Assembly (NCBI GenBank): GCA_947258815.1
Contig: CAMYJW010000025.1
Location: 1-64,000, forward strand
Direction of reading: 5' to 3'
DNA length: 64,000 bases
From: an uncultured Sphingomonadaceae bacterium
GTDB taxonomy: Bacteria; Pseudomonadota; Alphaproteobacteria; Sphingomonadales; Sphingomonadaceae
A program made the translations under genes and the position numbers. The notes under the pieces were generated by a model. The model was not told where the DNA came from and searched no databases. It worked only from the letters and a program-made list of their open reading frames with translations. This document shows positions 29,219-39,718 of this stretch, piece after piece (positions within the stretch are counted from its first letter, which is position 1; each line of letters opens with the position of its first letter).

Positions 29219-30131
29219 TCAGGCAGGAAATCGGGCACTGAAAGATATCGCTCGCCGGTATCGTAGTTGAAGCCCAGGATCCGCGATCCGGCCGGCACAT
29301 CGGCAAGCTTCTGACTGATCGCGGCAAGTGTCGCGCCCGAACTGATACCGACCAGCATGCCTTCTTCCGTCGCGCAGCGGCGCGCCATATCCTTGGCATC
29401 AGCCGGATCGACCTGAATCGCGCCGTCGATAGACTGGGTGTGCAGATTGGTGGGAATAAAGCCCGCGCCAATGCCCTGAATGGGATGGGGGGCGGGCTGT
29501 CCGCCGGAGATCACCGGAGATAGTGTCGGTTCTACCGCATAGGCCTTCATCGCGGGCCATTGCGCCTTCAGCGCCTCCGCGCAGCCCGTCAGATGGCCTC
29601 CGGTTCCGACACCCGTGATCAGATAATCTAACGGATCATCGCCGAAATCGTTGAGTATTTCCTGCGCGGTCGTGCGCGCGTGAACATCGACATTGGCGGG
29701 ATTGTCGAACTGGAGCGGCATCCACGCACCGGGCGTGGACTCAAGCAATTCATTGCCGCGTTCCAACGCGCCTTTCATGCCTTTCTCACGCGGTGTGAGA
29801 TCAAATGTCGCGCCATAGGCCAGCATCAGGCGCGCCGTTCCAGCGACATCGATTCGGGCATGACAAGGATCAATTTGTAGCCTTTTACCGCTGCGACCAT
29901 GGCCAGGCCGATGCCGGTGTTGCCCGATGTCGGCTCAATAATCGTTCCGCCCGGTTGCAGGCTTCCATCGGCTTCGGCGGCCTCGATCATCGCCAGACCG
30001 ATTCGATCCTTGATCGAACCACCCGGATTCGCGCGTTCGCACTTTATCCAGACATCGTGATCAGGGAACATCCGCGAAAGGCGGATATGCGGCGTGTTGC
30101 CGATCGTCTCGAGAATACTGGCTGCTTTCAT
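29215..30131 (-). pseudogene. cysK: Cysteine synthase A-like gene split into two frames (N-part 29826-30131, C-part 29215-29826)
   Basis: N-part [23 protein letters not shown]...[37 protein letters not shown]-part [20 protein letters not shown]...[10 protein letters not shown]...[10 protein letters not shown]. Adding one base in CGCGC restores [11 protein letters not shown]. Confidence 0.85.
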
Positions 30132-31411
30132 CCGTCTGGCTCCCTCTGGCGAAATTGTGGTGCGAATGTCCGGGCTCGTCTGATCTCCGGGAATTTCCAT
30201 GCCCAAAGACCCGTAATGATTATGGCACCCGCACCACCAAACACAACTGCTCCCGTTGCGCCCAGCAACGCGGCGGCAAGGCCGGATTGCATCTCTCCCA
30301 GTTCATTCGAGGCCGATATTGCAAGCCCGGAAATGGCAGACACACGCCCGCGAACTTCGTCCGGCGTGTTGAGCTGTATCAGCGAGTTGCGAATGAACAC
30401 CGAGATCATGTCCGCCGCACCAAGCAAGGCAAGCAGGCCGAGCGACAGAAGAAAATATCGTGAGAGCCCGAATGCCATCGTCAGTGCTCCGAATGCGGCA
30501 ACGGCCATCAGCATTTTGTTGCCGACATTGCGTTCAAGCGGCTTCCATGACAGCCACATCGCAACAATCGCCGCGCCCAGAGCCGGGGCTGCGCGCATCT
30601 GGCCAAGCCCTTCCGGGCCGACTTCAAGAATATCGCGTGCAAAAACCGGCAGCAATGCAGTGGCGCCGCCCAGCAGCACCGCAAAGAGATCGAGGCTGAT
30701 GCAGCCAAGCAGGAAACGCTCGCTCCAGACATAGCGAAACCCGTCAATAATCTGGCGCATGGGGTGAACGCGGCTTCCATCGCCCTCGGGTGGCGGCAGC
30801 GTGCGGATCATCAGCGTGCTGAATCCTGCCAGCACCAGCAGGATGGCCGCAGTCCAGTATGGCAACGAAGGGTGATCGGCATAGAGAAAACCGAAAGCAG
30901 CCGGGCCGGTAACGCCGCCCGCCTGCCAGGCAATCGAATTGAAACCTATCGCCTTGGGTATAAGCCTTGCGGGCACAATATTTGGCGCAATGGCGGCCAT
31001 CGCCGGATTGATGAACACGCGAACCGTTCCGTGGAGCGCGGCAAATCCAAACAGCAGCGGCAGGCTGCGCATTCCCGCTGCGGTCGAATATCCCAGACCG
31101 AGCGCGACCATGATATCCAGCCCCATCGCCAACGCTGCCACATGGCGTCTGTCAAACCGGTCGGCGGCCAGCCCGGCAACCGGCGTCAGCAACATCAAGG
31201 GAACAAATTGCGCCACTCCAAGCAGACCAAGCTGAAGCGCCGCTTCTGAGATCGACATGCCATAGTCGGCACGCGCAACGTCGTAGAACTGATAGCCGAT
31301 GATCACGACCATCCCGGTTTGCGCGATCACCGTGAGCAATCGGGCCAGCCAGAAAAACCGGTAGTCGCCGATCTGAATGGGGGAATTTGGTTCGCGCACG
31401 CAGCGGGCCAT
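30128..31411 (-). CDS. MFS transporter (DHA1-like)
   Basis: About 12 TM segments; [20 protein letters not shown] motif; overlaps cysK by ATGA. Confidence 0.85.
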   Translation of the reverse strand: MARCVREPNSPIQIGDYRFFWLARLLTVIAQTGMVVIIGYQFYDVARADYGMSISEAALQLGLLGVAQFVPLMLLTPVAGLAADRFDRRHVAALAMGLDIMVALGLGYSTAAGMRSLPLLFGFAALHGTVRVFINPAMAAIAPNIVPARLIPKAIGFNSIAWQAGGVTGPAAFGFLYADHPSLPYWTAAILLVLAGFSTLMIRTLPPPEGDGSRVHPMRQIIDGFRYVWSERFLLGCISLDLFAVLLGGATALLPVFARDILEVGPEGLGQMRAAPALGAAIVAMWLSWKPLERNVGNKMLMAVAAFGALTMAFGLSRYFLLSLGLLALLGAADMISVFIRNSLIQLNTPDEVRGRVSAISGLAISASNELGEMQSGLAAALLGATGAVVFGGAGAIIITGLWAWKFPEIRRARTFAPQFRQREPDG

Positions 31412-31452
31412 GGCAGGCCAGCAAGCTTATGACAAGTCGAACCGCGCGGCAG

Positions 31453-33624
31453 TCAGAATGCGAACCTTGCAGTCAGCCTGACATCGCGTCCTGCAAGCGG
31501 AACGAAATCGCGTGTGTAAGACGCAGCACGGCGCGCGGTGACATCAAACAGGTTTTCCGCCGCAAGAATAAGGGTTAGCGGTCCATCGTTACCTTGGGGA
31601 TGCCAGTCCGCCGACAGTCCGACGAGTGTGAAGGCCGCAACCGGCTCTTCGAAACTTGCCACGCGGGACTGGCGCGCGTTCCATTCCACATCTGCGGCAA
31701 CGCGCAGATCGCCTTGCTGAATTTCCAGCCCTCCACTCAGGCGAAGCGGCGGGATACGCGGCACCGGGCCAACACCTTTCAGCCGGGCCCGCACATAATC
31801 CGCACCCGCTTCCAGTTTTAGCGAGCCATTATCCCAGCGCGCCGCATCGATGCTTCCCGATGCCTCAAAACCCTTATAGCGCGCGGGCAACTGCGCATAC
31901 TCGAATACGGCAAAACCCTCTCGTTCTTCACTGGTTCTCAGCGCTGCAATGAAATTATCGAAGCGAGTTACGTATCCCGTCAGCGCAATCTCAGCCCGAT
32001 CGCCTGAAAACCTGAGATACCCTTCAAACCCGTTGCTTTTTTCCGCAACAAAGCCGCTGTTGCCGATTTCGTATGCCTGCGTCGCCACATGCAGGCCATC
32101 GGAAAGCAGTTCTTCTGGTGACGGTGCGCGCGCGCCATGGACATAATTAAGACCCACGGTCCATCCGTCTGCGGGCTGCCAGGAAAGGCCAGTCGCGCCG
32201 GACCAGAGATCGAAACTGCGTGAGAAGCCGACCGTGTCGGCGCTGACTTTAGCACGTTCATACCTGCCGGCGGCTTCCAGCGTGACGTTTTCGCCCAGAT
32301 TGATTGCCTGCAAGGTAAACACGCCAAATCGACTGACGCGATTGTCCGGCTGGAATGCCTCGGCGCCCACAATTTTCAGTTCGCGTTCAAAATACTGGAT
32401 GCCGCTGCGCCCGCGCCAGCCATTGCGATCGGCCTGAACAAGATCAGCCCTTATCTCGAAGCCGTCGCCCGAGAACCGCGTGCCGACTTCATCGCCTTCG
32501 AACTCGACATGTTCATAATCGCCGTAAGTACCCCGGAACTGGAGGCTTTCAATCGGCCCATCGAATTTCAGGCCGCCGCGAATGTCGAACCGGGTCTGTT
32601 CCAGATCGATGCTGACATTCTCGTCGCCGTGATCGGCTTCGATAAGTTCTTCCACCGCACCGTGTTCGTCTTCGTGATGGTGTTCGGTGCCGGGGCGCAG
32701 CGGAACGCCGTAGCGCGTGTCATAGCGCTGCACCGAAATGCCGATGTCAGCGCGCGAATCGATGTAGGCAACCCCGGCGCCCCACGTGTATGATCGCGCT
32801 GCCGAACTGGGCACGCGGCCCGAAAGTCCGGCCAGTTCGGTCAGTTCCGCGGCTTCGTCTGCCTCACCCTCCGCTGCATGTTCGGCTGCTTCGGAGAGCA
32901 GATCGGCGCGCAATGCGCTTGAATGGACGAAACCGCCGACGCGAAGATCATCGCTTTTCCGCCAGTTCGCATCGAAGTGGGCAACCAGTTTTGGCGCGAT
33001 TGGAATATCTATTGCCCCGCCAATCGCTCTTTCATCCGCTGCGGTGCCATAACTGCCGATCACCATGCCCGTGACACGGTCCGTCAAGTGGCGCGGGATG
33101 CGTTTGTCCAGTGCGTTAACCGCGCCGCCGATCGCATTGCCGCCGAAGAGAAGAACGCTGGGCCCGTGGAACACATCGATATGGTCAACCGAAAGCGCAT
33201 CGAAGACAACCGCATGATCTTCGGAGACATTCGACGCATCTATCGCTCCGATCCCGTCAGTAAGCACGGTTACCCGGTCGCCGCTGAACCCGCGCAGCAC
33301 GGGCCGCGAGGCCCCCGGCGCAAATGATGTCGCCGAAACGCCGGGCAAGCTGGCCAGAACTTCGCCGATCTGGCCCCGCATTTTCTGGTGCAGATCGTCG
33401 CCCGCTATCGATGCGGTTGCGGACAGGATTCCGAAATCGACAGGCGGGTGCCCGGTGACCACAATTTCATTCTCGGGGTGGGCTTTGGGATCGTGCGCGG
33501 AAGCGTGCGAACTGCCCGCATGATCGCTTTCCTGATGCGATTGCTGCGCGTGGAGCGCGGCAGGAACGAGGGAAAGCACCGTTGAGGCAGCCAGGCGAAT
33601 CACGAGGGATTGTTTGGAACGCAT
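31453..33624 (-). CDS. TonB-dependent outer-membrane receptor, ZnuD-like with His-rich loop
   Basis: NEIVVTG plug start, VTVLTDGIGAIDASNVSEDHAVVFDALSVDHIDVFHGPSVLLFGGNAIGGAVNALD; His-rich N-terminus and TEHHHEDEHGAVEELIEADHGDENV loop. Confidence 0.88.
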   Translation of the reverse strand: MRSKQSLVIRLAASTVLSLVPAALHAQQSHQESDHAGSSHASAHDPKAHPENEIVVTGHPPVDFGILSATASIAGDDLHQKMRGQIGEVLASLPGVSATSFAPGASRPVLRGFSGDRVTVLTDGIGAIDASNVSEDHAVVFDALSVDHIDVFHGPSVLLFGGNAIGGAVNALDKRIPRHLTDRVTGMVIGSYGTAADERAIGGAIDIPIAPKLVAHFDANWRKSDDLRVGGFVHSSALRADLLSEAAEHAAEGEADEAAELTELAGLSGRVPSSAARSYTWGAGVAYIDSRADIGISVQRYDTRYGVPLRPGTEHHHEDEHGAVEELIEADHGDENVSIDLEQTRFDIRGGLKFDGPIESLQFRGTYGDYEHVEFEGDEVGTRFSGDGFEIRADLVQADRNGWRGRSGIQYFERELKIVGAEAFQPDNRVSRFGVFTLQAINLGENVTLEAAGRYERAKVSADTVGFSRSFDLWSGATGLSWQPADGWTVGLNYVHGARAPSPEELLSDGLHVATQAYEIGNSGFVAEKSNGFEGYLRFSGDRAEIALTGYVTRFDNFIAALRTSEEREGFAVFEYAQLPARYKGFEASGSIDAARWDNGSLKLEAGADYVRARLKGVGPVPRIPPLRLSGGLEIQQGDLRVAADVEWNARQSRVASFEEPVAAFTLVGLSADWHPQGNDGPLTLILAAENLFDVTARRAASYTRDFVPLAGRDVRLTARFAF

Positions 33625-33642
33625 ACCGCCTTCTAGATGTTA

Positions 33643-33657
33643 TGATATATTATATCA
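33643..33657 (-). promoter_or_regulatory. Zur-box-like palindrome upstream of the TonB receptor
   Basis: TGATATA-T-TATATCA perfect 7-1-7 palindrome, 18 bp upstream of the start codon. Confidence 0.6.
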
Positions 33658-33710
33658 ATCGTGAAATTGAGTTATCTCGCCTGAAAGGTTCCGATGCCAT
33701 ATTCTGGAAG

Positions 33711-34049
33711 TTAGCGGGGGGCGCGAAGGCGCGGGTTGGGCTGAATAGCGTCGACGAGTTTCATAAACTCCTCAAGCCGAACAATCCGCTCAAACTGGAA
33801 GCCCGAACGTTCGTTGCGAGTCCAGATCAGATGCGCCTCGATACGGCCGATCTCGGGCAGACGAATACTGAGCCGTTCACCGCGACCCAGCTCGCTGTCC
33901 GCATTTGCCATGAAGCCTTGCGCCGATATGTTGACGATGTGGAGATGCACGTCACCGCGTTGGCGATGCTCTCCGATCACCTTGAAGTCGACCGGGTGCC
34001 GCATGGCGCGGCGTTTATCGGTAACGGTAAGCTGGGCTCCAGCACTCAT
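33711..34049 (-). CDS. PilZ domain-containing protein
   Basis: DKRRAMRHPVDFKVIG...HLHIVNISAQGFMANAD...LPEIGRIEAHLIWTRNERSGFQFE. Confidence 0.8.
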   Translation of the reverse strand: MSAGAQLTVTDKRRAMRHPVDFKVIGEHRQRGDVHLHIVNISAQGFMANADSELGRGERLSIRLPEIGRIEAHLIWTRNERSGFQFERIVRLEEFMKLVDAIQPNPRLRAPR

Positions 34050-34156
34050 GACGCGTCCATCGCTGTTGATTTCAAACAGACATCAAGATGCACGTAAATG
34101 GCAAAGAATCGGTAAACCGGCAAAATTCTGCCGTCATTCCGTAGTCTTGAAACGCG

Positions 34157-35389
34157 TCAGACCGGTTTGAGCATGCCGTGTTTTTTCTTGCCGAGGCTGA
34201 GTTTGCGAGTCGTGCCCGGTGTAATCTCGATCAGGAAACCCGGATCCTTGATCACCTCATCATCGATGCGGACAGCGCCTTCGCCAACCTTGCGTTTCGC
34301 CTCGCCGTTCGACGCGGTGAAGCCGATCTGCGTGCAGGCCGCCGCGAGGCGAATACCATCGGCCGGCACGTCAAGCGTTGGCAGATCGTCGCCAAGTCCG
34401 CCGCCAGCGAACGTTTCGGTCGCGGTTGCTTCGGCTGCCTGCGCGGCATCCGCGCCGCGACACAGCCTGGTCACTTCATTGGCCAGAACGATCTTGGCAT
34501 CGTTGATCTGTGAGCCTTCCAGCGCTTCTAGCCGGGCAATTTCATCGAGCGGCATATCGGTAAACAGGCGCAGGAACCGGCCAACATCGCGATCATCGCA
34601 ATTGCGCCAGTATTGCCAGAAATCATAGGCTGGCAGCTGATCCTCGTTCAGCCAGACCGCGCCCGAAGCCGTCTTGCCCATCTTTGCGCCGTCTGCAGTT
34701 GTCAGCAGCGGCGTGGTGACACCGAACAGCTCGATCCCTTCCATCCGCCGGGTCAGTTCGATCCCGTTGACGATATTGCCCCACTGATCCGATCCGCCCA
34801 TCTGCAAACGGCACGCATGGCGCAGCGCCAGTTCACGGAAATCATAGGCCTGCAAGATCATGTAGTTGAATTCAAGAAACGTCAGCGGTTGCTCACGATC
34901 GAGCCGCAGTTTGACCGAATCGAACGAAAGCATCCGGTTCACGGTGAAATGCGGGCCGACATCGCGCAGCAGATCGATATACCCCAGCGTGCTGAGCCAA
35001 TCGTCGTTATCGACCATGATCGCATCGGTCGGCCCGTCGCCGAATGTCAGCAGACGTTCGAACGCCGTGCGGATCGAAGCAATGTTGCGCGTGATATCAT
35101 CGGGCGTCAGCATCTTGCGGCTTTCGTCCTTGCCGGAAGGATCACCGATCTTGGTGGTGCCGCCACCCATCACCACAATTGGCTTGTGCCCCGCCTGCTG
35201 CAACCGCCGCAGCATCATGATCTGCACCAAGCTGCCGACATGCAAAGAAGGCGCGGTGGCATCGAAGCCGATATAGCCGGGCACGATCTGGCGGTTGGCC
35301 ATTGCATCAAGCGCGCTGGCATCCGTCGTCTGATGTATGTACCCTCGTTCATCGAGAATGCGAAGGAGGCTGGATTTGTATTCGGTCAT
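34157..35389 (-). CDS. tyrS: Tyrosyl-tRNA synthetase
   Basis: [41 protein letters not shown]-terminal S4; start at 35389. Confidence 0.97.
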   Translation of the reverse strand: MTEYKSSLLRILDERGYIHQTTDASALDAMANRQIVPGYIGFDATAPSLHVGSLVQIMMLRRLQQAGHKPIVVMGGGTTKIGDPSGKDESRKMLTPDDITRNIASIRTAFERLLTFGDGPTDAIMVDNDDWLSTLGYIDLLRDVGPHFTVNRMLSFDSVKLRLDREQPLTFLEFNYMILQAYDFRELALRHACRLQMGGSDQWGNIVNGIELTRRMEGIELFGVTTPLLTTADGAKMGKTASGAVWLNEDQLPAYDFWQYWRNCDDRDVGRFLRLFTDMPLDEIARLEALEGSQINDAKIVLANEVTRLCRGADAAQAAEATATETFAGGGLGDDLPTLDVPADGIRLAAACTQIGFTASNGEAKRKVGEGAVRIDDEVIKDPGFLIEITPGTTRKLSLGKKKHGMLKPV

Positions 35390-35437
35390 AATGGGTATCC
35401 GGTGCTGCGGGCGCGCGGTTAGCACGGAGTAGCCCGG

Positions 35438-35980
35438 TTGGAAACGGATAGTCTGATCCCGCACCTCGCCACGCCGCCGCTGGCAATCAGGAGCATCGCT
35501 GCCCGGATCACCGCGCATGATCCGAACTGGCTGGCTATACGCTGGCGCATTGAAGGCGCTTCACAGCTTGTGGTGCCGCCATTTGCGGGAAAGGGCAGGG
35601 CGGACGAGCTGTGGCGAACAACGTGCTTTGAGCTGTTCGTGCGGCCAGATGGCGGCGATTGTTATTGTGAGTTTAATCTCTCACCGTCTGAACGCTGGGC
35701 CGCGTATGATTTTTCAGCCTACCGAAAGGGCATGGCCGAGCGCGTCATGCCGCGCGATCCGATCTGCACGCTGCGCAAAGGCGGCTCGGTGGCCATCTTC
35801 GATGCAGCCATTCCAGCGGTCGCGCTCCCGGCGCTTCCCGCAAGATATGCGCTCACCGCCGTTATCGAGGAAAATGGCGGCCACAAGAGCTACTGGGCAG
35901 CGAGCCATCCGCCGGGCAGACCCGATTTCCACGATCCCGCTTGCTTCACAGGCAGGCTTGCGGCACCGGACAACGCATGA
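35438..35980 (+). CDS. DOMON-like domain protein
   Basis: [46 protein letters not shown]. Confidence 0.7.
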   Translation: METDSLIPHLATPPLAIRSIAARITAHDPNWLAIRWRIEGASQLVVPPFAGKGRADELWRTTCFELFVRPDGGDCYCEFNLSPSERWAAYDFSAYRKGMAERVMPRDPICTLRKGGSVAIFDAAIPAVALPALPARYALTAVIEENGGHKSYWAASHPPGRPDFHDPACFTGRLAAPDNA

Positions 35981-37194
35981 AATTTGGTATCGATCGCCTT
36001 CTTGCCGAACCTGACCTGCGTAAGCCGCTTGCAGGCAAACGCGTGGCCCTTGTCGCCCATCCTGCGTCGGTGACCGCTGACCTCACGCATTCGCTTGATG
36101 CGCTGGCTGCGTGCGAGGGCCTTGATCTCTCCGCGGCGTTTGGCCCGCAACATGGCCTGAAAGGCGACAAGCAGGACAATATGGTGGAAACGGTCAACGA
36201 GATCGATCCGCAATACGGCATTCCGATTTTCAGCCTTTATGGCGAAGTGCGCCGCCCGACATCGGCAATGATGGACACCGCCGACGTGTTCCTGTTCGAT
36301 CTGCAGGATCTGGGCTGCCGCATCTACACGTTCGTCACCACGTTGCTTTACATGCTCGAAGCTGCGGCGGAGCAGGGCAAGGCGGTGTGGGTGCTCGATC
36401 GACCCAACCCGGCTGGCCGCCCGGTTGAAGGCACGCTCTTGCTGCCGGGGCAGGAAAGCTTTGTCGGCGCTGGCCCGATGCCGATGCGTCATGGCCTTAC
36501 GCTTGGCGAAATGGGGCACTGGTTCATCGATCACTTCAATCTTGATGTCGATTATCGCGTGATCGAAATGCATTACTGGCTGCCCGAAGCGGGTCCGAAA
36601 AACGGGCAGGGCGGCTTTGGCTGGCCGGAAGACCGCATCTGGATCAACCCCAGCCCCAATGCGGCAAACCTCAACATGGCGCGCGCCTATGCCGGAACGG
36701 TGATGCTTGAAGGCACGACATTGTCAGAAGGGCGGGGGACTACGCGGCCGCTGGAAGTGCTGTTTGGCGCGCCAGACATCGACGCGAAAGCGGTTCTGGC
36801 CGAAATGAAGCGATACGCGCCGGACTGGCTGGCAGGCTGCGCGATCCGCGAATGCTGGTTTGAGCCGACATTCCACAAGCACGCAGGCAAACTGTGCAAC
36901 GCGCTGATGATCCACGCCGAGGGCGATTTCTACGATCATGGCGCGTTCCGTCCGTGGCGCTTGCAGGCGCTGGCGTTCAAGGCAATCCGCACCCTGTGGC
37001 CAGACTATGATCTGTGGCGTGATTTTCCCTATGAGTATGAGTTCGATCGCCTCGCGATCGACGTGATCAACGGCGGACCGGCCTTGCGCCAGTGGGTGGA
37101 CGATGCAGCCAGCGAGCCCGAAGACCTCGATCTACTGGCCGCAGGCGACGAGGCCGCATGGCGCGAGGATATTGCAGACCTGCTGCTCTATTGA
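35977..37194 (+). CDS. DUF1343 protein (NamZ-like exo-beta-N-acetylmuramidase family)
   Basis: VALVAHPASVTADLTHSLDAL, FGPQHGLKGDKQDNM, VFLFDLQDLGCRIYTFVTTLLYMLEAA, GTTLSEGRGTTRPLEVLFGAP; ATGA overlap with the upstream gene. Confidence 0.9.
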   Translation: MKFGIDRLLAEPDLRKPLAGKRVALVAHPASVTADLTHSLDALAACEGLDLSAAFGPQHGLKGDKQDNMVETVNEIDPQYGIPIFSLYGEVRRPTSAMMDTADVFLFDLQDLGCRIYTFVTTLLYMLEAAAEQGKAVWVLDRPNPAGRPVEGTLLLPGQESFVGAGPMPMRHGLTLGEMGHWFIDHFNLDVDYRVIEMHYWLPEAGPKNGQGGFGWPEDRIWINPSPNAANLNMARAYAGTVMLEGTTLSEGRGTTRPLEVLFGAPDIDAKAVLAEMKRYAPDWLAGCAIRECWFEPTFHKHAGKLCNALMIHAEGDFYDHGAFRPWRLQALAFKAIRTLWPDYDLWRDFPYEYEFDRLAIDVINGGPALRQWVDDAASEPEDLDLLAAGDEAAWREDIADLLLY

Positions 37195-37219
37195 TCGGGA
37201 AAGGCAATGCCCGGTCCGG

Positions 37220-38005
37220 TCAGGGGTGAACATCCTGCACCGCGCGGCGATAGAGGTGCCAGGTCGCGTGACCAAGCACCGGCAGCGCAATCAGCAGTCC
37301 CAGAAACAGCGGGATCATCGCGATAAACAGCAGGATCGAAATCAACACCGCCCAGACCAGCAGGACAAGCCGGTTGGAATGCATCGTGAGCAGGCTGACA
37401 ATGATCGCGGACAGGAAATCAACCTCGCGATCGACCAGCATCGGCAGGCTCATAACCGTAACCGCATAGAACACCAGCGCCATCAGCGCGCCCACGAAAC
37501 CACCGACCAGCAGCATCATAAGCCCCGCCGTGGTCCTGAACATTTCCAGCGATTCCCCGCCGATTCCCGCTTCGGCCATGAAGATCGCCATGATGCCGTG
37601 CGCGATAATGATCCAGAAACTGAACGCGACAAACAGGATCCCGCCCATCATCAGGATCTGTTCGTCACCGCGCCCGCGCAACGCGCCCAGGATCGCGCTC
37701 CAGTTCATCGGCAGCCCTGCTTCGCGGCGGCGGCTGACTTCATACAGGCCAACCGCAACGAACGGCGCCAGCAAAGGGAACCCAGCAGCCGCCGGGATAA
37801 GCCATCCAGCCTCGCCCCACGCAAACAGCGCATAAGCGATGAAAATTCCGGCAAAAACGTAGATCGCGGCGAAAAACAGTCCGAAAGCCGGGAAGGCCAC
37901 AAAATCACGCCAGCCCGCTGCCAGCGCGGCACGAAGATCTGTTATTGCAAGATCGGTCGCCACAGTGACCGGCGCAACCTGGGCCAGCTGGATATTGCTC
38001 ATCAC
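37220..38005 (-). CDS. DUF2189 integral membrane protein
   Basis: Multi-TM; DLRAALAAGWRDFVAFPAFGLFFAAIYVFAGIFIAY. Confidence 0.8.
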   Translation of the reverse strand: MMSNIQLAQVAPVTVATDLAITDLRAALAAGWRDFVAFPAFGLFFAAIYVFAGIFIAYALFAWGEAGWLIPAAAGFPLLAPFVAVGLYEVSRRREAGLPMNWSAILGALRGRGDEQILMMGGILFVAFSFWIIIAHGIMAIFMAEAGIGGESLEMFRTTAGLMMLLVGGFVGALMALVFYAVTVMSLPMLVDREVDFLSAIIVSLLTMHSNRLVLLVWAVLISILLFIAMIPLFLGLLIALPVLGHATWHLYRRAVQDVHP

Positions 38006-38100
38006 ACCCGCTCCCGTTCCATAATTATCGGAACGAAAGTGCCTGAAACAGCGTTCGCAATCAAGTCCGGCGGCGGGGTGAGGGCGGGGAACGGGGCGGT

Positions 38101-39282
38101 TCAGCCTTTCTTGCGAGTCAGTTCGCGCATCGCATCGTCCAGCCCTTCAAGCGTGAGCGGAAACATTGATCCGCCCATCAGTTCCTTCATCATCTGCGTT
38201 GATGTTGAATACTGCCAGTGATCTTCCTTGGTCGGGTTCAGCCAGACGGTGGCCGGGTAGGTCCGCGTCACCCGGTCAATCCAAACCGCGCCCGCTTCAT
38301 CGTTCATATGCTCAACCGACCCGCCCGGATGGCTGATTTCATATGGGCTCATCGAAGCATCGCCCACAAAGATAACCTTGTAATCGTGGCCATATTTGTG
38401 AAGCACATCCCAGGTGTTGGTGCGTTGCGACCAGCGGCGTGAATTGTCTTTCCACACGCCTTCGTAAAGGCAGTTGTGGAAATAGAAAAACTCCAGATTC
38501 TTGAACTCCGCCGTTGCCGCGCTGAACAGCTCTTCCACCAGCTTGATGAACGGGTCCATCGAACCGCCAACATCCAGAAACAGCAGAACTTTGACGGCAT
38601 TGTGGCGTTCTGGCCGCATGTGAATATCCAGCCAGCCCTGTTTGGCTGTGCCTTCGATCGTCGCGCCCAGATCAAGCTCTTCGGCAGACCCTTCGCGCGC
38701 AAACCGGCGCAGGCGTCGCAGCGCCACCTTGATGTTGCGGGTGCCCAGTTCGCGCGTGTTATCGAGATTGGCGAACTCGCGCTTTTCCCAGACCTTGATC
38801 GCCCGCCCGTGTTTGCCTTTGCCGCCGATGCGCACGCCTTCGGGATTATAGCCGGAATGGCCGAACGGACTGGTGCCGCCGGTGCCGATCCACTTGTTGC
38901 CGCCCTGATGGCGCGCCTGTTGTTCTTCAAGGCGCTTTTTGAGCGTGTCCATGATCTCGTCCCAGCTACCCAGAGACTTGACCTTTTCCATCTCTTCGGG
39001 CGTCAGGAACTTTTCAGCCATCGCCTTCAGCCATTCTTCCGGCACTTCGACCGGGTTCTGGCCATAGTCCGAGAAGACACCTTTGAAGACTTTCTGAAAC
39101 ACCTGATCGAACCGATCCAGCAAGCCTTCGTCCTTCACGAACGCGGCCCGAGAGAGATAATAGAACGCTTCGGGCGTCTGATCGATGATATCGCGGTCCA
39201 ATGCTTCAAGCAGCACCAGATGCTCTTTCAGCGATGCCGGAATGCCCGCAGCGCGCAGTTCGTCGATGAAGTTGTGAAACAT
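38101..39282 (-). CDS. VWA domain (CoxE-like) protein
   Basis: VKVLLFLDVGGSMDPFIKLVEELFSAA, GDASMSPYEI. Confidence 0.88.
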   Translation of the reverse strand: MFHNFIDELRAAGIPASLKEHLVLLEALDRDIIDQTPEAFYYLSRAAFVKDEGLLDRFDQVFQKVFKGVFSDYGQNPVEVPEEWLKAMAEKFLTPEEMEKVKSLGSWDEIMDTLKKRLEEQQARHQGGNKWIGTGGTSPFGHSGYNPEGVRIGGKGKHGRAIKVWEKREFANLDNTRELGTRNIKVALRRLRRFAREGSAEELDLGATIEGTAKQGWLDIHMRPERHNAVKVLLFLDVGGSMDPFIKLVEELFSAATAEFKNLEFFYFHNCLYEGVWKDNSRRWSQRTNTWDVLHKYGHDYKVIFVGDASMSPYEISHPGGSVEHMNDEAGAVWIDRVTRTYPATVWLNPTKEDHWQYSTSTQMMKELMGGSMFPLTLEGLDDAMRELTRKKG

Positions 39283-39288
39283 CGCTGG

Positions 39289-39714
39289 TCAGTCCGCTTT
39301 GGGAGGAGCCGGGGGCTGTTCGGGAAACGCGGGCAGATCGGGATCGATCACCGCCCAGGCGGGCGCACTTGAGGTCCAGATCACATCACGCGGCGCCATC
39401 AGTTCGGGATTGTCGAGCGTGCCGGCACGAATTCGGATCGGAACCGCAGGCGAGTCCATCGTGCGCGCATATATCTGCGATCCGCATTCCGGGCAGAAGC
39501 CTCGCTCAATCCGCCTGCCGCTGGCGGCGACTTTCTCTATCGTGCTAACCGTGCCTTCGAACTGCACCGAATCCGCCGGAAACAGCACGTTGTTGCTGGC
39601 CGATCCGCAAGCGATATACTGGCAATCGCGGCACCAACAGGTGCGCGCGCCGACCGGCTCGGCATCGATCCGATACCGCGCCTGACCGCAAAAACAGTGT
39701 CCGTTATGCGCCAT
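39289..39714 (-). CDS. GFA family protein
   Basis: GHCFCGQARYRIDAEPVGARTCWCRDCQYIACGSASNNVLF, FCPECGSQIYA. Confidence 0.9.
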   Translation of the reverse strand: MAHNGHCFCGQARYRIDAEPVGARTCWCRDCQYIACGSASNNVLFPADSVQFEGTVSTIEKVAASGRRIERGFCPECGSQIYARTMDSPAVPIRIRAGTLDNPELMAPRDVIWTSSAPAWAVIDPDLPAFPEQPPAPPKAD

Positions 39715-39718
39715 GGCG

